Shown piece after piece: positions 10,581 to 21,900 of a stretch of DNA of 64,000 bases. The number at the start of each line of letters is the position of its first letter. The first letter of the stretch is position 1. The position numbers and the translations under genes are program-made. Under the pieces are notes generated by a model. It made no database searches. It worked only from the letters and a program-made list of their open reading frames with translations, and was not told where the DNA came from. Source of the DNA: Theristus sp. LFF4_11 (taxonomy: Eukaryota > Nematoda > Chromadorea > Monhysterida > Xyalidae); the NCBI GenBank assembly GCA_030248135.1, contig JASANC010003254.1, positions 1 to 64,000 of the forward strand, in the 5' to 3' direction.

Positions 10581-11900
10581 GAAATTTTATGCATGGAATG
10601 TCATTTTGCCACGGAACCCAGATGTTTTCGGACCGCTGAACAAATGGCCTCTCAACAAAAATAGTTTCCGCCGGTATAATCATGGACAGAATTGAACCTG
10701 ACATGGCAACAAGCGATGACACAAAAATGAATGACAAAAAAAATTAGTATGCGGTTTTTGTTGCTGAATGCAGTGAGTCCGTTCTCCGTTGTATTCGGTC
10801 TCGACACAAACTGACCCTGATTGTCAGGGACAGTTTTTTTGTTAAACAACATTGTTTTGAACCTCCTTTGTTTTTTTTTGTTATTGTTTTTCAGTGATTT
10901 TCTTTTGGTAGTTGCGCGCGGTGTTGCGAAATGGCCGTTTCAAGACCACTTACCGTAAAAATCAACCGTCCACCGTGTACACCAGCAGCAGATTTCTAGC
11001 ACTATGGATTTTTGCATTGTTTTCGTGTTCCAAACAACGTCACGCACACCTACACAGAATGGTGTTTCGGTGTAAAAAGGGTCCGGTTCGTTCCTGTTTG
11101 GTATTCCTCTTCTGCTAAATGGGATCCCAATATGAGTCAGAGTTTTCGAAAACCTAAATCCAGAAATCCCTCCTGTTTTAGTTTAGCTGCGGGGTTTTGC
11201 TTGTTGGTAAACTGGGCCAGGCGTTGAGTGGTCAGGTCCGGGTGGACGCGTGTGACAATCGTGATGGCGAAATGCTGATTGGCCGTTTTTTTAATTTGGT
11301 ATTTAACCGCTGATTGGTTGTTTTGGCAGCGTTATTGCCAAACCACGTTTTTTTGAAATGGCATTATTTTTTCTGGTCTCCCATCCCATGGGATATGTTG
11401 AAATGTATCCCTAGACACGTCATTTTGGTACTTGTGCTGTCACCATAAGCGTATGGCACTAAACTTGCTAGCTTTTTTTCATTCGATTTCGAAATATCTG
11501 TATTTTGTGCGGTAACCCTGGTAAAACTGCGAGCAACAACTTTTTAGCTGTGAATACTGTGAAGTAGCTTACAAAGAAAAGTTCCGCGTTTTCGTAGCAA
11601 TTCCTGACTTCCTATCCAAAATTCGTTCCTCGCATAACCACAGTGCATTGAGATTGCGTCTGAGACCCAATACAATGTTGAAGCAGCGTGCGTAATATCA
11701 TGATCATCAGATGACATTGATTCAGAAAAGGACGATTATAAATACCACCGTATGTACCACAATAAAGTGCAAAATGTAGCGCACAATTCATTTTTTACTG
11801 TAGTGATGGCTCCTGACACCCCGAAGAATTCCAGAATTCGACAACGCGCAATGACATTTCTCTGTGACTGGTCTTGCTAAGCCCACCATACACAACATCT

Positions 11901-13733
11901 ATGATGCCACCACCACCGCCAGCAACAACCCTGGACAGCCTGCCAGTGAACTGTCTACTGTTGATCTTCAACCTGATCAGCGACATTCGCGAGAAGCGTC
12001 GTTTGCAGTCGGTCTGCCAAACGTTCAATAGGTTGCTCCGGCAACCGGCCGCGTGGCAGAGCACGCGCACGCTGACGCTGCTGGTGACACCGGGCAACGT
12101 TGGTGGCGGCTACGCACGACGATGGAGAGTCTGGTCAAATAGGTGCGTCAAGCTTTGCTGTTTTTTTTAAGATTTTTCAATCTTTTGCTACCTTCGCCGT
12201 TTCTCGAAACCCGAAAAAATCGTCCACCAAAGTGTTGTTCCGTTTATTTTTTTCGTAACATTGATGCTTGCCTGCCAACAACAATCTGAAATGGCCATTC
12301 TTTTTTTCAAACGGCACTTTTTCAGCGTCACCGCTCGTGTGTTCTGCCGTTCGCGCAGTCGAACCGTGCCGAATGACCAATTTCAGTTGCAAAACAATTC
12401 ACGCTTCCGCCATCAAATTCATCTAAATGGCCAAATCAACGGTGTTACGGTTGAAACGAGTAATCGTTCACAACAGAAAACTCGATCGACCAGGCGTCGC
12501 CGCTGGAACGATTGGAAACACTTTTTGCGCCAGATTCAATTCCTCGCTGGCACCTGCCACCAACTGCGAACCCTGACCGTCACTTATTGCCATCCAACCG
12601 AGGGACCAACGTTGGACATCCACGAAACCGCCAGTATCACCAATCAATTGATCGAGTGTTTTCGTCTGCTCACACTGGAACTTCCGAGAAACCAACTGAA
12701 AACTCTGACTCTCAACTATCCCGCTGAGAACGGTGCGGTCAGCCGACCGCTGATCGTCGCCGTTGCCGGTCTCGTTCGGAATCACGCCGGTTCTCTGGCG
12801 GTTTTCACCGACAAAAGCGGTCATTTCTCGTTCACAGCCGCATATGTCAGTGCGGTCGCTAACTGTCGTCAGTTGACCGTTGTTCGCTTGCCGCTGACGA
12901 TTTGCAGCACATCGTTGACCGCGCGGTCCTACTATTGGACGTTGTTTGAGGTGTGTGAGTGTGATAGTTTTGAGTCGGTCTTTTTTATTATCTTCCAACA
13001 CGTGCTCTCAATTTCGGTATTGCTTAAATTGCATCGACCGCCTAACAATTGAGTTCACGTGTTGTTGTATACCTAATAAAAAATGCAATGGAATTGTTGT
13101 AAAAGCGCGTGTGTAAAAAAGCAATTTTCCAACTGGAAATCACACTGGCAGGACTTCTTCCGCGCCTGCCCCGCACTCGAGTCGCTGCGGCATCCGGCAT
13201 GGCTCTCAACCGATCAACACGCCCGCCTACTAAACGCCTTCCGCCCGGGTCAACTGAAACATCTACATCTCCAAGTCGTCTTGCGCTCCGCTGCCGATGC
13301 GAGCGCGTTCACACGACAGAAGCTGACGCCCGGCACAATCGAAGCGCTCGAGCGTGTGCAGCTGCACGTGAACGTGCCGCGCTATTGGGCGCACTTGGTG
13401 GCGCGCTTACCACTTCAGTGCCCGCGATTAGCCGAATTGCGCGTAAAGTTCCGCGACAACTGGGACGAAGTCCTGGACGAACTGCCCGCACTGGTGACGC
13501 GCTGGCTGCGAGACCTGCCGACCGCAGCTGCAACACCGCTCACGTTGACGCTGATCAACTCGCAGAGCTACGATGCGAGCGCCTGCGAGTTCGACGATTT
13601 GCTGGATCGATTCTCGGAGTTCGAGTGGGTGAAAATCGTGGAAAGCGCCGACCAAGCGTCGTCGTTCGCGTTCACGGATCGACTGTTTGACTCGACGACC
13701 GTCAATGTTCGGTTTGAGTTTGTGTCGCTATGA
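11901..13733 (+). CDS. F-box protein
   Basis: Three exons, 11901-12142, 12326-12950 and 13152-13733 (TGA), with phases 2 and 0 matching; the product is 482 aa. The first ATG of the open frame gives MMPPPPPATTLDSLPVNCLL, followed at residues ~11-55 by an F-box: a Leu-Pro core, LIFNLI, a basic RRLQSVCQTFNRLL stretch and a final Trp. F-box proteins link substrates to the SKP1-cullin ubiquitin ligase. The rest is leucine-rich (LRTLTV, LKTLTL, LKHLHL at spaced intervals), consistent with a degenerate leucine-rich or FTH-type substrate-binding region. I do not recognise a specific orthologue. The acceptor of exon 3 has a weak pyrimidine tract and is the least certain point. Confidence 0.75.
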
Positions 13734-15902
13734 TTGGACGCCTTTCTTGTGATCTGGATGCTGATTGGTCGGACCAAACAGATGCAGCCAATCGGCGCGC
13801 TGCCACATTCGATAGTTGGTGTTTCTTTTTACAACGACACTCACTTCTTCGGACCGGCTGTCAGTGTGACTAAACGCACATTTTGCATGAATTTTATTTC
13901 AAATTTCTCATGCTCATACTTTCCCACACATTCTTTTGACTGAATTCACCCAACGCGATGAAAAATAAACACAGAAAACTAAAATCGCTATGCTTGATAA
14001 CTCGTAAGAAGATACAGAAGTTCAGGAAAAGATCGAATATTATTGTCAGGGAGCAAAAAAACATGAAAACACGCAGAACGAAAAACAACAACAGAAATAA
14101 GAGTAAGACAAGACACAGTACAGCATGTAAGATCAACTGAGAAAAACAAATAAATACACTTTTCAATTCACCGCACTCCCTAAACAAAAGTCACAAAAAC
14201 CAGGATTCGTCAACAAAAACAGTCCATCCAACCAACACACACGAATACCTTCAACCCACAGTTGTTGAAACCCAGTGTTATTGCATAGCTGTAACTGTAA
14301 ACTGATTAGATGCCACCAATTAACGACTGTGCAACTGCAGAGTTCAAAAACAAACTTCAATCACTTCGCAAAAATCGACTTTCACAAAAAAACACCGGAA
14401 TACAAACAAAGACATACTCAAAACTTCATCTATAAATCTATCTGAAGAAACTCGAACAAAAAGCGGTGCAACGCACGGACACCACGACAAAAGGACACCC
14501 GTTTATAAAAGTGTATGGGGGGCAGAAAATGAGTAGAGGCAACGTTTTTTCAGTGAAACAAACCAGAAAAATTGACAAGATCAATCCGTGCCGCAGTTTG
14601 TTTCAAAATTTTCTACTGTTTCCACTGAAACAAAACAACACCCGAAAATCAAAAAATAGCAGCGCGAATACAAAAATCTACTTACACAGAACTACAAGAG
14701 TATGTTCTAGCACAATGAACAATTTCAGTTCTGTTGACACTCACATGAGTGGTGTACGAGGAACAAAAATGGTTTTGTTTTTTTGAAGTGCCAAAAACTC
14801 AATCGAAACATGCACACCAAGTTACACTTGAGAAATCAAGAGAAATTTGAAACACAATCATTGAATGGCACAAGGAAACAAAATTCAGCAATGTGCAGCA
14901 ATAAATTTTGATTATTTATAACAGAATTGTTGTTTTCGGGAGAACTCGTTTCAAAAATTTTCAGTCGCGATATATCCTTCGTATCGTTATCATGCGTGAT
15001 AAAAACGCACAAAAATGTTTATTTGCACAAGACTGATTACAGTAACTACCACGCTAGATTTTGACACGAACTTGCAAGCTCGCAAAAACTGAGATGTCAC
15101 GGTTTGGGAAGATACCGTATCAGTGATGTCCAGAGGTTTGATAATGCAGTTTTTAAACTTTGCTTAAAAGCTGCTAGAACAATAAAAACTTTTTTAGCTA
15201 ACCAGCTAACTGATTACCTAGTTCACAGACAGCGCAATGATAGTCAGCTCAAATATTTCGACCCATTTCAAAGGCATTGAAAACAAACAAAAAATTCAAT
15301 GGGACAAAGAAATTTGAAAGAGAATGAGAATCGATCAAAATATGACAGCGTGTGCAACAACACACAAAAAAAAAATTTCTGCGCATAATAATTATGTGAC
15401 ACAAAAGATCACACGAACAATTGATATGACAAGAACAGAAAGAAACAGAAACAGATAAACAACTGAACCGCTGCAGTGAAACGAAATTTCATTTCTGCAA
15501 AGCATTTGACACGCAGAAACAAAACAAAACGCAGCAGTGCCAACAGTTTTGGTCGTGTTATGAAAGTGTTTCGTTTTTATACAAGTTTCATTGATGAACT
15601 CCAACGGATGGCTTTGAAGTCGAACGAATCATTGCAGCAACCAATGAGTTTTTTACACAACTCCTATTTTCACGTCATATCGTCAGTCAAACGTAAAGTC
15701 ATTGATGTGGAGCCCTGGAAAGAACCAAATTGTCAAAAATTGCCTAAATTGTCAAAAGTTAGCATTTTTAAAAAAGACAACTTCTAGTCTGCGACTGATC
15801 TAGCTTTTATGGACTGTTTGTTTCATTCATTCGGCCACTGTAGAACGATTGCCACACGAGTGATCAAGTCACTTTAGAATTAAGAAAAAAATTAATCCAC
15901 TA
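13734..15902. other. Intergenic, AT-rich
   Basis: It lies between the F-box stop and the 3' end of the minus-strand receptor gene. It is A-rich on the plus strand with many AATAAA-like hexamers (for example near 14150). A truncated copy of the TACAGTATGGCCG element lies at 15765-15842. No gene was seen. Confidence 0.6.
15765..15842 (+). mobile_element. Truncated mariner-like MITE (family E)
   Basis: It matches the right end of the elements at 51083-51352 and 57007-57275: GACAACTTCTAGTCTGCGAC followed by a terminal TTCGGCCACTGTA. The left part is missing. Confidence 0.65.
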
Positions 15903-18900
15903 CTACAAATGTGACAAATTTCCTGGAGCTGACTGTGTTCGCAATGCCTTCATTTGATCGCGTAACCTAAGCGAAGCCTCGAATACAAAAAAACAACACA
16001 AATTTACCGGCTGTGCATAGACGTCGTCGTCCTCCACACCGACAGCGTGCATGCGGTCCACCTCAACGAGCTGTTCGTCGTCGACGTGCTCCGCCGAGAT
16101 CAGGTGCTGCTTCATGTTGTCGTGCGGCGGCGATGTGCGATTCTTGCGAAACGACACCGCGTCGACGACGCTGCTCGCGAGCGACTGCTGCGGCGTGCTG
16201 GAGCCGTTGGAGGAGGTGTGCGCGTTGCTGTGCGACGACGCCGCGGGGGTGCCGTTCGGCCAACCGCCGGTGCCTGCGAAAATCATGCTACAGTCTACAT
16301 CCAACCAGCTGATTGGTTGGTGGTCACGTCATGCATGGATTCAATGCAAACCGAACTCCGTCTCCATGGCAATTCATGCACAGAATGCATGCATCAACCA
16401 ATAGCTGGTTGGATATGTTATTAAGTTATGCTGCATTCATGAAACAGTATTTAATGACCGCACAGCTGTGTTTTAACACAGCTACGGGTCTCTGATTCAT
16501 GAATGCCGCTTTACTGTATTTTGAATCGAAATTGTTCGACATTTCTTTCTTCAATGTTTTGGTGCCTGTGAAAACGTTTCTTTTGTGCCATGCCATGCCA
16601 CGCATGTTCATCCAAGCTTGTGCATGCGTATTGGTTCTGCAGTCATTTTCTCCTGTAACACAGAACGCACATCTGAACTGCGTCACATTCACAACTGACC
16701 ACTGATGCCGTCGTTGAAGTACAGCTGGTCATCGTCGACGGTCGTGTTGCGATAGACCGGGTTGTCGAACGTGCTGAATGGAATCAGCGTGCGCGACTGA
16801 TACCGACGGTACACAACGTAGACGAGCTGAGTAATTGGAGAAAAAATCCGTAGTGTGGTGACAATTGCAAAAATTGCGAATGGGAAAACTGCGAATTAGG
16901 TTTGCTGTTGACATTGAAACAGTTTTCAAAACTGTGTGAACAGACAATTCAAAGTGATGCACACAGTTCGCAGTTGTTCCGTCGAAATTTCTGTCGCCAA
17001 AGTTCTGGCCGGATGTGCACAGGAGTGAGGGTTGGCGCCACGGTACCCTACCCACGGCATGCTAAGACTGGAAGCCACCTGCTGAGGACGGGCAGGACAC
17101 CGATCAAAGGCGCTAACCACTACGCCATGGTCAATGCAATGGTGAGAAACAAACGGAAAATTTAGCAAACGTGTTTTTTTACCGCGGAAACAACGAGACA
17201 CAGTGCCAACAGTATGACGAACGTGCCAAAAGCGACGTTGCCCGATTGTTCGCGGTAGGCGTTTCCTGAAAATAACAAAAAAATTTTTTTTTTGAAATTT
17301 CATGTTGAAATGTTTGAAAAACTTTCATTGAAAATTACCCGAAAACAATGAACAGTAAAAGACACTTTCATTTTCCTGAAGACGGACTAATAGCGGATTC
17401 TGTGAATCGTCGCGTGGTATGCACTTTGAATACCAATAAGTGAAAAAAATAAGAAAGCAAAAAACAACAGCAAGCGATTGTGTTTATTGCAAACCAAACG
17501 AATCCAAAACAAAAAAAGCCGAACAAAACACGGAAGACCTGAAAAAAACCGATGACAAATTGCAAGAAGCACAAAAAAGCTTCAATGGCAAGAACAACAC
17601 AAATAAGGGAAATGAAAAAACACAAGCAAGCATATGAAAAAAGGAAAACCGAAAAACCGAGATCACAGGAGAAGCGATGTGGCAAAATGAAAGCGTGCAA
17701 AAAAAACAAAAAAGTGCGGTGAATAGTGAAAAAACTACTAACACAAACCACACAATACAGTAAGCAGGCTGAGTTAAGGAAATGCTAATTCTAAAATTGA
17801 GGAAGCTACTTTCGGTGGCGGTACCGTTCCACGTCCAAAATATCAATCAGATTAGCTGCAATTTCAAAATGCCGCAAAACAAGGAGCCAGTTTTGTCATA
17901 TGCTGGAACACTAGATACCGCTACCAGTTTGCCATTTTAGTTACGTATTTGAAATTCATATCGACAATAGCGTACAACTTGCATTAAGAACCATCAATTG
18001 TGCACTATTGGACCATTTCATTGACGACAAAACTGGCCAATTACACACACACACGCTCACTGGGCGTCCATCTACATGGAAAGCGACGGACGAACACTCC
18101 GAAGCAAACACTAGCGATGAAAAACCGGTTTTTCCGTGCCATCCCCAACAATCACAACAAAAACCGATTGACGTAGCGCACGGAGACAAGCAGACAGAGC
18201 CACAGCAGACAGAAGCACACCGCAAACGAGCCAAGTAGCACCACGTCCAGCATCGTGCGCGACCACCAAGAGTCGCCCGTCTCATCGAGCACGAACGTCT
18301 CGTCGTCCTCGCGACCACGCTCGACCGGAAGTTCCGGCAGATTCGACGGCGAACTCGCATGCGGCCGTTTCGCCTGCTCCGGCCAGCCGACGAATCGCCG
18401 CTCGTAGGCGGGAAAGTCGCGACTGTGCGCGATCTCGACCTCCAGACCATCGGTCATATTCAGCCAGTCGGTGAGTCGTCGATCGAGCGACTCGAATGCA
18501 GTGTCGTTCAAAGGGACGACCCATTGCGTTTCGTCGTTCAGTTCGGACAGCAAACGTTCCACCTCCGTGGAGTCGAATCGATCCGATTGCACAGTGAAAA
18601 CGCTCGAATTCTCGACCGCCAATGGCGCCAAACGCCGACGCGACCGCCTAGATCGCTTACTTTTCACTCCGTCCGGCAGTCGCGCCGGTTCGCCCGACCA
18701 GTGCAGCTCGCATTTACCGTCGACGGTCGCTTGAAAGCCGGCGGCACAGGCGCACGTGTACGGCCGGTGCGCAGAACCTGCAACATGGGCAAGAGGGTGC
18801 GGAAAAGGGTTTTTTGCAGTTTTTAACCAGGGACGCGCGTTCGAATCCCACCGTTTCAAAATCATCTTCGATAATTTCACCAGTCACTCCCCACACCACG

Positions 18901-21900
18901 GTAACCCACACAGTCGCACCTCGCACGGTCCCAGGCAAGCAGCCAAAACCGCCCTAAGTGCAAGCCAGAACCTAAGCTCCGCCTCTTCCAACACCAACGC
19001 GACCAACCAGTGTTGACGTTGTACGAGATCGGCACGCCCGCGCGGCTCTCATGGCGTGGCCCGCGTAGGTTCTCGTTCGGCAGGCACAAATGCTCGCACG
19101 TGTGTAACGAGCACTTGTCGGGTAAGGCCGGCTGCGAGATGCGATGGTAGACGCGCACGGACATCAGATGCTTGACGCGCATCAGCTCGCGCCAGTCTTG
19201 GCCTGCGTTGGACACATTCCATTCCAATACATTCCATTTTATTTCGCCATACTCCGATAGAACTGTATGAACCGCGTGTAGTTCGGAGAACACAGCTGTT
19301 TTAATATTGTGCTGTCATAATGCATGACGTTTATGGTTCCAAATTTCAAACGGCGCTTTCTTCGCCCGTGACGAACAAAAAAAAACCAAACCAACCCGTG
19401 AACCGATTTGCTTCGTACACCGCCTGCGTCTCCCAGTCGGACCAGTACATCTTCTCCTAAAAAAGTAAATGTTTGTGCAAACGTTTTTTAGCTGTTTCTT
19501 TCATTTAGAAAGACAGTTCATTGTCATTCTACCGCTGCGACAATGCGTGCTGAAAAACAATTCGACAGCATTCAGAAAAAAACTCAAGCACCAAAAACCT
19601 TCGAATCGAAACTCTTAAAACACTGAAGCCCCTCAAAACTCTCCAAGGCTCGAGCCCAAATTAATGTCCCCTCCGAAACAAAAACAAACCTGAAAACCCC
19701 ATGGAGAAGATCCTTAGAAAGCAAAACTAAACCTCGAAAGTCCTAGTCTACCTCAAAAACGGACAGCGAGAACGGATGCTTCAGCAGCTGCCACGTTTGC
19801 AGCACTGTGTGCAGATTGCTGCCATCATAGTCGACAGAGTTGATCTGTTTAGTTTTAGTAGTTAGATATTTGAAATTTATCATTGGTTTTTTTCGTCTCG
19901 GCACAGCAATATTGCAAAAACTAACTTCTCAATTCGCAAACCACAACCAACTGACTATTCTATTAGCTTCCGCATACGCAACTACACAACGATCGTCTGA
20001 ACACCAATGAAACCACCAACTGAATGCGTCCACATGCCGAACCGCAACCGATCACATGCGTATCTGACGCATTCCATCTTACTATTGAACACGTTGTTGC
20101 GAAACAACAACTATTTCCCACAAATTTATCCAGTGTGCAATGACTACTAACGAAATCACACCGTTTATCCAAACGTTTGTCGTCACTGTTAGCAGCCTTT
20201 AAAATACAACCAAATTTTACCCGTGCGTGACCACCATAAACAGCAAGAAAAAAGTGCAAATGCATACCCGGCCGCCGGATCGACAACAATGGCGCGCGGT
20301 TCGGACAGGTTCTTTTCGTGCAGCACCAGCGAATGTTTGGTGTCGAGCGACAGCACGTGAATCTGATTGAATCCGGTGTCCGTCCAAAACAGCAAACGGT
20401 GCACCTGAACAAAATTGAAAAAAAAATTGCTGCTACACTTGATGGAACCAGCTGATTGGATGCGTAAACGTGCAGTAACAGCGCTTAATGGGCGGATGAA
20501 TGGCACGTACAACGATCAGCGTGTTGTGTTTCAACAGTTTGGTTATCTCCACTCACTCATCTCTGACAAAGGCAAACAACATTGGGCAATTTTCTTGTAA
20601 ATCTAAAACTAAATTAAACATCACACTTGCAAAAATTCACCAGGAAAAAAATTCAAAACAAAAAAAAATAACCTATCAGGAAAAAACAAAAACACAAAAG
20701 TCCTCTCACCCAATCAACGGCTAGCCCGTCCGGTGTAGAATTCGTACGGTGATACAGGCGTTCTGTGGTGTTGTTGCATTCGGTGGTGACCAGCGAGTGA
20801 TTCTTCGGTAGATCACCAATTGGACGGATATATTTCGAATGCGGTGATTGCGTGGTGATTGAGTCGGATTCTTTCGGCTCGTCGGTTAGCGGCAAGTCAC
20901 AGCTGGAAAATACGTTTTGTGCGAAACTGTTTTTTTGGTGGCAGATATTATCATAGGGTTTTCAACAGTTTCCATAACTCGCAGCGTCCTTTCGCAGCGC
21001 ACAAACGAAACACTCAGAAGTAAACTTCGTTTTTACGGATACATGCGCGGTTACAAGCCAAGAATTATCGAATCTGGTGTGCCGATGGAATCGCAAACTC
21101 GAGAAACTGGTTCTCAAATGCAAGGGTATTGCAGATGCGCCAGTTTCACGGAAAAAACCTCCACATGTTCATTTCATTCTTCGTTCAAAACTCTGTTCAC
21201 ACTGTTTTAATGGCGTTTTACTCAACAGGTCTCAATCGCAACTTCAACAAAAATGCAACCGGGTCAACCAAATCAACACATCAGTGCTGTTCTCCAGTTC
21301 GCTCGCTCACATCATGATCATCTCGTGGTTCACAAGTCAGTGCACAAGTCATCCAGATCAACTTGCGCTCCTCATAGAGGTGATCAATCAAGCCAGTCAC
21401 AGCTAACACCCACGGATCGCAATCGCAACTTCAACAAAACACCAACCAAGTCAACATCGTGGCACGTCTCCTCTCCAGCTCACCTCATGATCATCTCGTG
21501 GTGCACGTCGCTCCAGATCAGCTTGCGCTCCTTGTAGAGGTAGTCGATCGCGATGGCACTGCCTAAATCTTCGATCAACGATCGGTAGTTGTTCTTGCGC
21601 AGGTCGATCTCGCGAATCTGCGCTCGATTGGTGAGCAGCAGGCGCGGATTGTCGCCCAACGCACGACACGTGCGTCCGTCCGCGAGCAGCGTGTAGCCGC
21701 GGTGACACCAGCACGTGTAGCCGCCGACGGCGTTCGTGCAGCCCTGCGTGCACACGCCGAACACGGCGCACTCGTCCATGTCTGTCGAAGTGATCAGCAT
21801 CGGTGAGCGGGCGTGACTTTTGAGTGGGGGGTGCGGGTAATCACTGAAGCAGTTCGCCACCCCTTACGCGTCTTCCGCATCTGTGTGGGCCCGGTGCCGG

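Larger units (their letters stand above)
6972..11900. other. Divergent intergenic region, 4.9 kb
   Basis: It separates the 5' end of the minus-strand membrane protein from the plus-strand F-box gene. It holds a 17-bp tandem array, an inverted-repeat MITE, a (CGGGA)-type repeat pair and two copies of a retroelement-like 3' tail, listed separately. I could support no further gene; open frames here are short and lack splice logic. Upstream exons of the membrane protein could be hidden here. Confidence 0.6.

Noticed and set aside
13109..13690. 193-codon Arg/Ala-rich frame overlapping the F-box gene
   Set aside because: Out-of-frame shadow of GC-rich exon 3, which fits the gene by phase and leucine-rich pattern.
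17265..18154. Splitting the receptor into two genes at the two membrane helices
   Set aside because: The TM/NPVY exons have no extracellular part of their own and join in phase to the donor at 18661; an alternative 3' end is simpler.
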